Shown: positions 31,386 to 42,405, numbered from the stretch's first letter. The stretch: 64,000 bases of DNA from Rana temporaria (GCF_905171775.1 NC_053492.1:55982004-56046003), one strand, 5' to 3'. The notes: generated from the letters alone by a model not told the origin. Numbers and translations are program-made.

Positions 31386-31545
31386 CGCCATTGCTACAGT
31401 ATTCTAAGTTAGGTTGGGACCAGCAAACAAAGGTGCCAGAGGTAATCCTAGTATGGGAATGGGGGGGGGGGTACGCGTTCGAAATCAAGCCCTGCATATA
31501 AGAGATAAAGCAATTATGATATACTCTGAATTGTATACATTTCAG

Positions 31546-31687
31546 GAACAGCCAAATCCAGTGTTATATTTCAATGATACAAAACTAACAGTTCTTCTGA
31601 CGGACTTGTACACAGCCGGAATGGAGTCAACCTCAACCACTCTCCAGTGGGGACTCCTGGTGATAATGAAATATCCAGAAATAATAA
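31546..31687 (+). pseudogene. Orphan CYP2 exon 6 of a lost CYP2K-like paralogue
   Basis: Exactly 142 bp, the usual CYP2 exon 6 length, between an ATTTCAG acceptor (31545) and a GT donor at 31688. The 47 codons read EQPNPVLYFNDTKL, then VLLTDLYTAGMESTSTTLQW, which holds the I-helix oxygen-activation motif (A/G)GxE(S/T)T, then GLLVIMKYPEI. There is no stop or frameshift. I found no exon 5 or exon 7 nearby, and the exon is hemmed in by miniature elements (ending 31385) and a Tc1 fragment (from 32059). It cannot belong to gene A (which ends at 3633) or gene B (which starts at 56730). So it is the remnant of a third gene of the cluster, or an exon of a gene whose other exons I failed to recognise. 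The GTGATT donor is weak. Confidence 0.85.
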
Positions 31688-32165
31688 GTGATTTATTCTG
31701 TGCCCTCTTTTCTTTGAGCATCAATAAAGAATTATCCATTTACCTAAATCTTCCCTGTTACAAGGCAACTCCCTATTGATTAGCCCATGTAAATGGGTTA
31801 AAGGTCATTTTGTATATGAGGCATAGCACCTGACTATGAACATGGAGCATTAATGACATTGGTGGCAACTCTAGAGCTATGATGTTTAAACACCAGTCAT
31901 GAGGAATAGCTTCCATATTTTTATCTGGACATGTAGCAGTTAAAGTCAACTACAGGAGACAGAAGAATCAATGTATGGCAAATCATTATCTGTCCAACAA
32001 AATACTGCTGAAAAGGCTTTATCGTTAACCTAACAAGAAGCTTGGGAATTAACAGTTACACTATGTTGCCAAAAGTATTGGGACACCCCTCCAAATCATT
32101 GAATGCAGATGTTCCAATCACCTTAAGCACCTATGCATGCAGACTGCTTCTACAAACATTTGTGA

Positions 32166-32395
32166 GGCTGGGTTCACACCAGTGAGAATTGGATGCGTTT
32201 GTCCCTGCATCCGATTCGCATGTCAGGAGATTGTGACCGGCTCTCTATGGAGCCGGTTCGTACATCTCTGGAGCGGCTCCAGTGCATCTTCTGGTTCATT
32301 TCAGGTTTGAATTCAGTAAAAAATTCAGGCTGAAATCGGACCTTAAACGGTGAATGGAGAAGCACGAACCCCCTTTCATGAGTGTGAACCCAACC
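32166..32395. mobile_element. Miniature element (GGCTGGGTTCACAC ends), TGA duplication, inside Tc1
   Basis: Its ends are GGCTGGGTTCACACC and GTGTGAACCCAACC. TGA lies at 32163-32165 and 32396-32398. It belongs to the large GGCTGGGTTCACAC group in this region. Confidence 0.75.
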
Positions 32396-32549
32396 TGAAA
32401 AAAAGGGATGCTCTCAGTAGCTCAGTGGATTCAAGTGTGGTACCATGATAGGTTGCCACCTGTGCAATAAAACAATGTAGAAGCAACTGGTAACGACAGC
32501 AACTTAGCCACAAAGTGGTAGGCTACATAAAATAGAGCAGGGTCAGAGC

Positions 32550-32719
32550 TAGGGTTGCCACCTCATCCCTTTAAAAAGGAACACATATTAATTACACAGG
32601 TTCTGTGGCTAATTAAGGAGGTAATTAGACTCATTTGGTGCCTTTCCTGCATTAAATTAACCTCAGAACCTGTGTAATTCATATGTGTTCCTTTTTAAAG
32701 GGATGAGGTGGCAACTCTA
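32550..32719. mobile_element. hAT-type miniature element, 170 bp, 8-bp duplication GTCAGAGC, inside Tc1
   Basis: Long near-perfect inverted ends: TAGGGTTGCCACCTCATCCC at the left and its near complement at the right. GTCAGAGC lies at 32542-32549 and 32720-32727. Removing it rejoins the Tc1 sequence. Confidence 0.9.
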
Positions 32720-33185
32720 GTCAGAGCATGCTGAAGCTTATAGTGTGCGGAAGTCGCCAACTGTCTGCAGAGTCAATAGCTACAGACCTCCAAACTTAAT
32801 TTAGCCTGTGTAGAGGGCTTCATGGAATGAGTTTCTATGGGCGAACAGCTGAATCCTAGCCTTACATCCCCAAGTGCAATGCAAAGCGTTGGATGCAGTA
32901 GTGTAAAACACACCACCACTGGAGTCTAGAAAAGTAGAGAAGTAGAGATATATAGCATTCCGCTCATAACTTGCTTCTGAACATGCACGTTTTTTTCACG
33001 TTGTTAAAGCCCACACACGACCATTTTTTACAACCTTAAAAACTACAGCGTTAAAAACGTTGTGAAAAAATAGAGCATGTTCGAAATTTTTAATGCCAAT
33101 TTTTTAAATTGTGAAAAATGCTCTGGAGCCCGCATACGATCGTTTTGTACATTTATACATTTAAGATCGTGTGTACGCGGCATTA

Positions 33186-33337
33186 GGCTGGATTCACACC
33201 TATGCATTTTTAGTGCTTTTTGCATTTTTCAGATTTGCTCTACAGAACATGTTCCATAGGAAACAATGTTAAATGGGCTGCAGTGCAAATCAGCAAAATG
33301 CAAAAAGCACTAAAAATGCATAGGTGCGAATCAAGCC
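33186..33337. mobile_element. Miniature foldback, 152 bp, TTA duplication
   Basis: Its ends are GGCTGGATTCACACC and AGGTGCGAATCAAGCC, with ATGCATTTTTAGTGCTTTTT inverted at the right. TTA lies at 33183-33185 and 33338-33340. Confidence 0.8.
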
Positions 33338-33429
33338 TTATAGATAAATGTCATTTAAAAAATGTTTTTTATTGAAACATGGATGGTGGCATCGGTTAGG
33401 GTCAATGGCCTTCAATCTCCCATGTCTTA

Positions 33430-33920
33430 GGCCCCATACACACGATAGAATCCATCCGCAGATAAATCCCAGCAAATGGGTTTCTGCGGATAGATCCTAT
33501 GGTGTGTACACGCCAGCGGATCTGTTTCCGCGGAGAAATCTCCTCTGGGATGGATTCCAGCAGATCGGATATTTGCTGACATGCACAACAAATCCATCTG
33601 CTGGAATCCATTCCAACGGATGGATCCGCTCGTCTGTACAGACTTACCGGATCCATCCGTACAAAGGGATTCCCCGCACGAGTCGTAATGATTTGACGCA
33701 TGCGTGGAATTCCTTATATGACAGCGTCGCGCCCGTCGCCGCGTCATAATAGCGGCGACGGCGCGACACGTCATCGCCAGAGGATTTCAGCGCGGATTTC
33801 AATGCGATGGTGTGTACACGCCATCGCATAGAAATCTTCTGAAATCCTCGAGAGGATTTATCCGCGGATACGGTCCGCTGGACCGTATCTGCGGATAAAT
33901 CCTCTCGTGTGTATGGGGCC
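33430..33920. mobile_element. Palindromic miniature element (GGCCCCATACACAC ends), TTA duplication
   Basis: Its ends are GGCCCCATACACAC and GTGTGTATGGGGCC. TTA lies at 33427-33429 and 33921-33923. It contains several internal palindromes built on GATGGATCC and GCGGATA. An inverted relative lies at 63620-63999. Confidence 0.85.
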
Positions 33921-33923
33921 TTA

Positions 33924-34295
33924 GGCTCCATTCACACTAATGCGTTTTTTGATGAATTTTGCATTTTGCAGAAATGCAGGTAAATTTTTTAACATGGTTT
34001 CCTATGGAACATGTTCACATCAATGCTTTTTTGTGCCTCTGCATTTTTGGAAATGGTCGGGGACTTTTTTCCCGCAAAAAGCAGTGTTTTGCATGTAATA
34101 GAATTCAATGGACTCGCATCCAAAATGCAAGTACCGCGTTTTTACCGCAATTTAGCTTTTTTATTTTTTAACCTGTTTGTAGCTGGTTGTTAAGGGAAAT
34201 GTAAAAAAAAATTGTCAGCAAAAAAAAAAAGAATTATAAAAAAAATGCAAATCGCGGAATGCTTAAAAGCAACATGCATAGGTGTGAATCGAGCC
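33924..34295. mobile_element. Miniature element abutting the previous one, TTA duplication
   Basis: Its ends are GGCTCCATTCACAC and GTGTGAATCGAGCC. The right TTA lies at 34296-34298, and the left TTA (33921-33923) is shared with the neighbour. Confidence 0.75.
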
Positions 34296-34298
34296 TTA

Positions 34299-34456
34299 TG
34301 CAGGCCTCTTCCGATGTTACCGGTTTGATTAGGGGAGATATGGAAGAAAATATATCATTATATGCAGATGATCTTCTTCTTTTCTTGACCAATACCTGCT
34401 CATCCCTGATGGTGGTAATGAAATATATTAAGGAGTTTGGCAGGTTTTCTGGGTTA
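34299..34456 (+). pseudogene. L1/Tx1-type LINE, ORF2 reverse-transcriptase YADD segment
   Basis: It reads SDVTGLIRGDMEENISLYADD then LLFLTNTCSSL and a YIKEFGRFSG segment, the part around the catalytic YADD box. It stops at a TTA that serves as the target of the foldback cluster starting at 34457. The downstream part of the same ORF2 resumes at 38209. Confidence 0.85.
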
Positions 34457-35788
34457 GGCTGGGTTCACACTACTACACTACTTTCATCCTACTTTGGTCT
34501 GTGTTCAATGTTTCCCTATGAGAGCGTCTTGTAGCGTCCTACACAAGTCGGTCCGACTTTGAAAATGCTCCCTGTACTACTTTTGGTCCTACATTGATTC
34601 TACTTCAGGCCCATTGAATATCATTGAAGTCGGACCAAAGTAGTATCCTGTTCATGAAAGTAGGATGGATGTAGGACCAATGTAGGATAAATGTAGGACC
34701 AATGTAGCAGAGCAAAGTAGGATGAAAGTAGTGTAGTAGTGTGAACCCAGCCTCAGGCTGGGTTCACACTTGTCTGACAAACGGTCCTACATTGGGAGCC
34801 TCATGTAGCATGACGTGTGAAAATCAATGTTTCCCTATGAGAGCCGTCTTAACTGGTCCTACACAAGTCGGTCCGACTTTGAAAATGCTCCCTGTACTAC
34901 TTTTGGTCCTACATTGATCCTACTTCAGCCCATTGAATATCATTGAAGTCGGACCAAAGTAGTATCCTGTTCATGAAAGTAGGATGGATGTAGGACCAAT
35001 GTAGGATTGAGGCTGGGTTCACACTACTACACTACTTTCATCCTACTTTGCTCTGCTACATCGGTCCTACATTTATCCTACATTGGTCCTACATCCATCC
35101 TACTTTCATGAACAGGATACTACTTTGGTCCGACTTCAATGATATTCAATGGGTTGAAGTAGGATCAATGTAGGACCAAAAGTAGTGCAGGGAGCATTTT
35201 CAAAGTCGGACCGACTTGTGTAGGACCAGTTAAGACAGCTCTCATAGGGAAACATTGATTTTCACACGTCATGCTACATGAGGCTCCCAATGTAGGACCG
35301 TTTGTCGGACAAGTGTGAACCCAGCCAAATGTAGGACCAATGTAGCAGAGCAAAGTAGGATGAAAGTATGATGAAAGTAGTGTAGTAGTGTGGTCCTACA
35401 TTGGTCCTACATTGATCCTACATTGGTCCTACATCCATCCTACTTTCATGAACAGGATACTACTTTGATCAGACTTTGTGATAGTCTGACTTGTTTTTTG
35501 ACCAATCAAAACAATCCCAGAGTGAGATAAATTCCTTTTACTGCTGCTGTAATCACATGTCAGATGTCAAAAGTCGGATGGTTAGGACAAGGTCCGACTT
35601 CAATGATATTCAATGGGCTGAAGTAGGATCAATGTAGGACCAAAGTAGTACAGGGAGCATTTTCAAAGTCGGACCCACTTGTGTAGGACCAGTTAAGACA
35701 GCTCTCATAGGGAAACATTGATTTTCACACGTCATGCTACATGAGCTCCCAATGTAGGAGCGTTTGTCGGACAAGTGTGAACCCAGCC
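34457..35788. mobile_element. Cluster of nested GGCTGGGTTCACAC foldback elements
   Basis: Multiple arms: GGCTGGGTTCACACTACTAC with its inverse at about 34457-34752, a second start GGCTGGGTTCACACTTGTC at 34754, a third at about 35013, and right ends GTGTGAACCCAGCC at 35326 and 35788. The internal words AGTAGGATGGATGTAGGACC and GGTCCTACATCCATCCTACT occur in both orientations many times. At least three insertions into each other are required. Confidence 0.8.
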
Positions 35789-35846
35789 TGAAAGCCTTCC
35801 AGTTCATTTGCTCTTTGCCTTCTTCTGTGTTAACATCACTATAGAC

Positions 35847-36709
35847 CAGGCATACTCAAACTACGGCCCTCCAGCTGTTTTGGAACTACACATTCCATGA
35901 GGCATTGTAACACACTGACATTCACAGACATGACTAGGCATGATGGGAATTGTTATTGGCGTCACTCCCTTCCATTGGGGACATGCTGCGGATTCCTGCG
36001 CTTTTGGATTTCTAGGATTTTGCTTTGTCAGCTTTGCTTACAATTTTCTCTGCCTTTGTGCTTGAGGATCTACAGACTCTTTTGGCGGATTTATCTATCT
36101 GCCATTTCTGTGCCTAGTTTACCTTACTTAGCACCGAACCACCGCGCATGTATACCCCTGGATCCGAATGACATTGCTTACCAGCAATTGACTGCCCCAA
36201 CACCATTACTTTTATAATTTCGTGTTTATGACACTACCCCTACAATAGGCTGGACCAGTACTACTGTATATCCAGCCACTGTGGGGATAATACATGACTG
36301 TCGCTTGCTTACCCCCTACGCGGCCTATATATGCAATATCTTTCTGCTCCTGAGGAAGCACGAAGCGCGTAACATGTAGAGCAAGTCCTCCATTAAACCT
36401 CCGGATCACTACCTGGGTTATACTATCCAAGATTGTATCTTCAACTGTGCTTTCTAAACTAAGCTTGTGTATATTGAGACTGTATAACTGTTGTTATAAC
36501 CCTTGTAGTACAAGCCACTGACTCAATTCCCAAAATTGATTTTCTGTCTGATTGATTTTATGATATTCCATATTAATAAATATTTTAGTTTTTTCAATAC
36601 AAATTGTACTGTGTGCCCTTAAAGCCCAATCTAATAGTTCTCGCTCAAATTCCCATGATGGGAATTGTAGTTCCTGAACAACTGAAGGGCCGTAGTGTGA
36701 AGACCCCTG
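35847..36709. mobile_element. hAT-type miniature element (ACTACGGCCCTCCAGCTG family), duplication CTATAGAC, interrupted
   Basis: It starts CAGGCATACTCAAACTACGG and ends GGGCCGTAGTGTGAAGACCC. CTATAGAC lies at 35839-35846 and 36710-36717. A 701-bp insertion at 35953-36653 splits it; a complete relative is at 46157-46304. Confidence 0.88.
35953..36653. mobile_element. Retroposon-like insertion with 14-bp target duplication
   Basis: CATGATGGGAATTG lies at 35939-35952 and again at 36654-36667, long and variable like duplications made by target-primed retroposons. The interior has CTCCTGAGGAAGCACGAAGC followed by GCGTAAC, a word I associate with untranslated parts of Penelope-like elements. No protein domain is visible, so the class is uncertain. 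Confidence 0.65.
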
Positions 36710-36739
36710 CTATAGACTTTCTCCTGCGTTCCTGTTGAA

Positions 36740-37571
36740 TAAGGATGAGCCGAACACCCCCCTGTTCGGTTCACATCAGAACTTGCGAACACACCAAATG
36801 TTCGTGTGAACTTTAGAACCCCGTTAAAGTCTATGGGACTCGAACATTTGAAATCTAAAGTGTTAATTTTAAAGGCTAATATGCAATTTGTTGTCCTAAA
36901 AAGTGTTTGGGGACCCGGGTCCTGTCCCTGAAGGGTCTGGTATGGATATTTGGGGGGAACCCCACGTCATTTTTTTTAAATTGACGGCGGGGTTCCCCTT
37001 AATATCCATATCAGACCTGAAGGGCCTGTTAATGGAATTTGGGGGACCCCCAGCTTTTTTATTTTTAATGAATGAATCATCTCTGAATTGCCAGAGCCGA
37101 CAATTCATTAGAGCCGCAAAGCCGGTTTTAAATGCCTTTTTTTCTTTCAGAAATGACACTTTGTGCAGGGACAGTTCTATGTACAGGAAACATGCGCTTT
37201 TTCACATGCTGACTTTACACCCCCCCCCCCCTAGCTACGAAATTTAAAGTAATATTACGCTTTTATTGTTTCACTTTTAGCATTATTAAATTCACTGCTC
37301 CTGAAAAAACTGCCGTTTTTAAAACTTTTTTTTGCATTGATACATGTTTCCTGGGACAGGACCCAGGTCCCCAAACACTTTTTAGGACAATAAATTGCAT
37401 ATTAGCCTTTAAAATTAACACTTTAGATTTCTCCCATAGACTTTAACAGGGTGTTCCATGGCTTTTCGAATTTGCCGCGAATACCCCTAATTGTTCGTTG
37501 TTCACCGAACAGGCGAACAGGCAATGTTCGAGTCGAACATGAGTTTGACTCGAACTTGAAGCTCATCCCTA
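36740..37571. mobile_element. hAT-type miniature element (TAAGGATGAG/CTCATCCCTA), duplication CTGTTGAA
   Basis: A complete copy of the family at 821 and 12019. CTGTTGAA lies at 36732-36739 and 37572-37579. Long inverted arms of about 150 bp include AAAAAGTGTTTGGGGACC and its complement. Confidence 0.9.
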
Positions 37572-37714
37572 CTGTTGAAGATCTGCTTATATACGTTCCC
37601 TCTGGCTACAGATTTTGTTTGCTGAACTACTACTTTCATCTCTGGCTCTTGGACATTGGCTTGGCCGACTACCCGATCCGGTTACTAAACTCTGGCATGT
37701 TTTGACTGTGCTTA

Positions 37715-38127
37715 GGCCCCTTTCACACTGAAACGTTTTTCAGGCGGTTCAGCGCTAAAAACAGCGATGCTACACCGCCTGAAAAAATCGTGCCTTGCAG
37801 GCTTTAATGTGAAAGCCTGAAGGCTTTCACACCGAAGTGGTGTGCTAGCAGGACTGTTCCAAAAGGCCTGCTAGCCACATCTTTGGAGCGGTATAGGAGT
37901 TTACCACTCCTTCCCATTGAAATCAATGGGAAACGCGGTAATACCGCCCGCAATGCGCCTCTACAGTGGCACATTGCGGGCGGTAATAACCTTTTTTCGG
38001 CTGCTAGTGGGGGTTAAAACCGCGCCGCTAACGGCCGAATATTGTGGTAAATACAACGGTATAGCAGCGCTAAAAATTGCACCGCTATACCGTTACCACA
38101 CCTCCACTGCCCCGTGTGAAAGGGGCC
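37715..38127. mobile_element. Miniature element (GGCCCCTTTCACAC ends), TTA duplication
   Basis: Its ends are GGCCCCTTTCACAC and GTGTGAAAGGGGCC. TTA lies at 37712-37714 and 38128-38130. The interior has AGCGCTAAAAACAGCG and GGTAATACCGCCCGCAATG. Confidence 0.85.
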
Positions 38128-38208
38128 TTACTCTATTTACCTTTTTATTATTAAACAAGTGTGATTTAACTGTATTTCTGTCTCGGTCTGATTCATGGTT
38201 CCTGACAG

Positions 38209-40633
38209 CTAATGCCTCTGGATCCCCTCCAGATTCATTGCCATCTACACTTTCTCATCTCAAGGTTGTTTCTTCTATAAAATATTTGGGTATAACTATG
38301 TCTGACTCCTCACAGTCATATATTGTGGATAATATACTTCCATTACTTTCTAGATTCCAAAATCAAAGAAAAACCTGGAATAAGCTCCCCCTATGGTTAA
38401 TAGGCCGTATTAATCTAATTAAGATGATATGGATGCTTCTGTCTTTATTTTTTTACACAATGTCCCGATCTGGATACCCATACAGATCTTTATCAAGATC
38501 AATACCATATTTAGGCAACTAATATGGCGGTACAAAACCCCTTGCATTAAATTGAAGATTTTACAACACCCCAAAAATGGGGGCGGTCTGGCAGTTCCTA
38601 ATCCAAGTTTATACTTTTTTGCAGCCCAACTACAGCACTTATTGGATGGGAGTCTAAGCAGACACTACTTGCTGCTCGACAATTATTTTATTATACATTT
38701 AAGATTAAGTTGCCACTCTGTCCTAGATGGTGCAAGAGGGGGTGTCTCACTTGCCGATATGCCTAACTGCACATTAATATGTAAAATATGGGATACAGTT
38801 AAAAAAAATACTGGGTGTCTCTTATCCTACTAGATACACTCCCATATGGGAAAATGGTAGACTTCCTCAAATTTTGGCCCTTAGAGGCTTTCAGAGATGA
38901 GGGGGGATTAGGAATGATAACTCTAGCTCAGTTATACGAAAACGGTATACTTAAATCCTTTGAAAATCTAAGGGGAGAGTTCTCTTTATAATCTAATTGG
39001 TTCCATCAATTCCTCCAACTAAGACATGCTTTACATCAGGGTTGTCCAACCTTTTGAAGTGCGAGGGCCACTTAATCGACTTGGTAACTGGTCATGGGCC
39101 ACAGTCAGCGAAGCGGGCGGATGGCAGGTCCATGTCCGCTCTGCATATGCAGAGAAGACACGGATCAGATTGGAGGTAGGGCACAAGTCGATTTACATCT
39201 GCCATTTCTTAGAGGTGAATGGAGGGTCCAATTGGGTCAGGCTGCTTTCACACTGATGCGCTGCGGTTTACCCGCACAGCGGGTGCAATGCAGTGTACCT
39301 TTTGGCTTTTCTGCACTTTGCAATAGACTTCTATTATATTCTGCAGGTTTGGTGCACTTTCAGAAAGCTCACCAAACTTGCAGGTAATAACAAAAGTCTG
39401 TGGCTCAGTGCAGGTAACCCGCAGTTGCGCTGCTCTGCATCTGTGGATTATTTTGAAAGCAGCCCAGTTACCACTGCAGAACAGATATGCCCATATATAC
39501 ACTGTGATTTTAGTAGAATACTGTTATTAAAGGTCAGTTTTTTTATCTCAGAGCAGGAGGTCGCGGGCCACATCAGAGGGCTCCGCGGGCCACTGGTTGG
39601 GCACCCCTGCTTTACATAGAGCAGAAAAATGGGAAATGTATGTTGTTGTTTTTTGTATGGAAATTTAATAAAGAGATTTGGGAAAAAATGACATGCTTTA
39701 CATGCCCAATGATCTTCTGCTAGGATATTTTTTCCCCCTTTCCTTGTTCTTGGTAAGATATTACAGGCAGGGTCAACAAAAGGTCTCACCTCTGCTACAT
39801 ATAGGCTATTGTTAGATTTCTGTTGGGTTTCTACTGAACTTTCCCATCCGCTCTAGGGCTGATGGGGAAAAAGATATTGGTTCTATCCCTAAGGGGGGCT
39901 GGGATGATATTCTTCGGTCCTCACCCTGGGTGTCTCTTTCTCCATTACACAGACTGACACAGATCTTTATTCTCCATAGAATCTATAGAACTCCTCAATT
40001 TCTGTATGCAATTGGATTGAAATCTGAGCCAGCCTGTAATAGATGTGGTAATACAGGTACGCTAATACATCTTTTGTGACAGTGTCCGAAACTTCAAAGA
40101 TACTGGGCAGAGGTAATTGGTACCCTAAATGGGCTATTGGATACTAATATTCCTGTTTGACCACTTATATGGGATACTGCGATACGTCTGTCTATACTTC
40201 CTCTATTGGTAACACTATAGGACGCACACTTTTTGTTGCCCGTAGACAGATTACTCTTAAGTGGACCTCTCCCTACCCGCCGACCGTATCCGAGTGGATT
40301 TTAGATCTCAATAGGGTTATTCTATTTGAAAAACATACATACTCCCTAAGGAAGTTTGATGCTATCTGGTCAAGATGGCTTCAATCCATGACCTAGGTAT
40401 CATGTAAACTAATAGGTACTATATACTTTCTAATATTGGATGCTCTTTTTATTTTCCTGTCCTTTTTCTTTTTTCTCTTCCATACATACTCCAATAGCAG
40501 GGTGGTGGTGGATGTTTTTTTTTTTTGGGTTGTGTTTTGTTTAATGTGATTTTGTTTGTATAATTTGTCTGTATTGTCTTAATGTTGTTTGCATATACAA
40601 ATAAAAAAAGGATCTGATTAAAAAAAAAAAAAA
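38209..40633 (+). pseudogene. L1/Tx1-type LINE, ORF2 C-terminal half and 3' end (decayed)
   Basis: This continues the LINE from 34299-34456 past the nested insertions. Recognisable segments in order: SSIKYLGITMSDSSQ, LIGRINLIKMIWM, then (frame shift) FRQLIWRYKTPCIKL and GGGLAVPNPSLYFFA. After the insertion at 39037-39609 come HRIYRTPQFLYAIG and CNRCGNTGTLIHLL followed by CPKL, the Cys/His motif near the C-terminus of L1-type ORF2. Stops and shifts are numerous. The 3' end has AATAAAAAAAGG and an A-run at about 40620-40633, the expected tail. Confidence 0.88.
39037..39609. mobile_element. hAT-type miniature element (CAGGGTTGTCC/CACCCCTG), duplication CTTTACAT
   Basis: It starts CAGGGTTGTCCAACCTTTTG and ends GGTTGGGCACCCCTG. 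CTTTACAT lies at 39029-39036 and 39610-39617. It sits within the LINE ORF2 remnant. The GGGCCACTTAATCGAC and CGGGCCACATCAGAG words are inverted relatives. Confidence 0.88.
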
Positions 40634-41941
40634 CATGGATGGTGTCAGTAGAGCAGAGATTGGTGTTAGTAGGGCAGTGGACAGTGTCAGCAGTTTTTTA
40701 CATTTTTTTTTTTTTAACAATTTTTTTTTAAGAGCACCGTTTGGGGGCTTTTGTGAAATATTAGCAGGGGGAATTCTGAACCACACAAGGTTTGATAAGG
40801 TTGTGCCCAGGCACACCCTCTGCACACACAAACAAACAAATAAATATACTGAAACACCAGCCATTTGATTGTGGAAATATTTTTGGCTTTGGCCCTTTAA
40901 ATCTAACTAACTTAAAACCCACAATCTTAGGCCTCATTTACAAAGGGTGAGGGGGCAGTACAAACAGTCAGTTAAGTAATGGTTTACCATCCCAAGGCAT
41001 GCTATCTAAAGCCTACAATACATTCAGAGGCAGCTATTCACATACCATAGCTACAATGCTTTGTATTACGGCCACAACAATTTTAGCGTGGCATAAAATA
41101 TCCTGTCAAACTGGATATTTAAGTCATAGAGGTCACCCGGCAACTTTCTAGCTAAACCCTTATATCATGGTTGTTGTGCATTAGTCTTGTTAAAAAAATA
41201 TAGGCATTCAGGTGGCAGCAGCATCACCTCTGGAATGCCTGAAAGTGGCTTAGTCAAACAGTGAAAAGCAATCCACCACGGATCACTTCTCAGAGAATAG
41301 GCAAGTGTGAACTTGGCTTTAGTTTTTTTTTTAGTTTTTTTTTATTCAAAGCAGAGAAAAACTGGCCCACATGGACCCCAACAACGTTGAATCATACATA
41401 CATAGAAGGAAAAAAAAAACAGGTGGCAATATACAAAAACATACAAAAACATATACATAGTTGCACTGCACGCCCCCTCATAACCAGGCCAGGTGTGACC
41501 ATATCTGAGATCCCTCAGGGGACTAATTATGTCAAACTACAGTGGGTGTGCACCTGTGCAGCTGAAGCGTCACCCCTGAAAATTAGTTAGGCCTGTATCA
41601 GGGCCCCGCGGGCTCAGCCGACTCTGCGTTTTCTAATTTTAAATCAAGAGAAAGAGAGAGAAAGAGACAGAGTGAGTAGTGAAATGTGAAAGGTGGGGGT
41701 GAGGAGATGGCCGGGAACTGCTCCTGGTCAGAAAAGGGGGGGAGTAAGAAGGGGGGGGTCCTCGATATCGGGGGGGTGTGTGCGGACCATGGACCTCTGC
41801 ACCAGAGCCTTCAGGGCCAAGTGGGTTCTAGATCCGCTCCCGGGATCCGGCTTCCGGAGGCCGGGGCATTGGCACAAAGGCTGATCTGACCTGCGTTATG
41901 GACTTCTCCAGCTTTAGTTTTTAAAACTCAAGCACAATAAA
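40634..41941. other. Repeat-rich spacer, nothing coding recognised
   Basis: T-rich tracts at 40690-40730 and 41325-41345, then a moderately GC-rich part (41580-41880). Some of it is probably old retroposon, but I cannot classify it. Confidence 0.4.
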
Positions 41942-42405
41942 TCAAATATACTGTATTTATTGGCATATAACACGCACTTTTTTCCCCTTAAAATCAGGGG
42001 AAAATCATGGGTGCGCATTATACGCCGATCCGCTGTCTCTGAGCGCCGCCGCCGACATATACCGAGCGCAGTACACTCGGCTATGCTCGGCCCCGCTTGC
42101 GGTCACGCCCTGTGCCGCTTCCTAGCCTTTATGCGAGAGAAGCCGAGCGTGGCCGAGTGTACTGCGCTCGGTATATGGCGGCGGCGGCGCTCAGAGACAG
42201 CGCAGGAGAGCTCAGAGACAGAGCGGGAGAAGCGGGGAGGACACCACCGAGGCCACAGACGGACGCCGGACAAGGCTGCCGATGGACGCCAGGCAAGACA
42301 CCGACAAACTGTAAGTAATTCATTTTTTTCCAGGAATTTCCCTTCTTGAGTATGGGTGCCCGCTATACGCCGGTGCGCGCTATAGGAAGATAAATACGGT
42401 AACTG
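41942..42405. mobile_element. Miniature element (CGTATTTATCGGC family), copy 1
   Basis: Left end ACTGTATTTATTGGCATATA, right end AGATAAATACGGTA. Inner inverted arms ACCGAGCGCAGTACACTCGG and GAGTGTACTGCGCTCGGTAT. Copy 2 is at 49586-50092. Confidence 0.75.

Larger units (their letters stand above)
32059..32935 (+). mobile_element. Tc1/mariner-type transposon, 5' part, twice interrupted
   Basis: It begins after a TA with CACTATGTTGCCAAAAGTAT. DNA-level pieces of the Tc1-like transposase N-terminal half follow: GATGCTCTCAGTAGCTCAGT, GTGGTAGGCTACATAAAAT, and after the second insertion a block centred on GTCGCCAACTGTCTGCAG and CCAAGTGCAATGCAAAGCG. The similarity ends at about 32935, before the catalytic part. 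Miniature elements at 32166-32395 and 32550-32719 break it. Confidence 0.82.
35789..38208 (+). mobile_element. LTR relic (3' part) split by three miniature elements
   Basis: After removing the insertions at 35847-36709, 36740-37571 and 37715-38127, each with its duplication, the pieces join into about 310 bp. It runs from TGAAAGCCTTCCAGTTC through CTGCTTATATACGTTCCC to ATTCATGGTTCCTGACA, an LTR-type right end. It lies inside the LINE, whose ORF2 resumes at once. The left part of the LTR is lost in the foldback cluster. Confidence 0.6.

Noticed and set aside
34457..35788. Palindrome cluster considered as an RNA gene or origin
   Set aside because: The arms are inverted copies of a known miniature family ending in GGCTGGGTTCACAC, with nested insertions explaining the symmetry.
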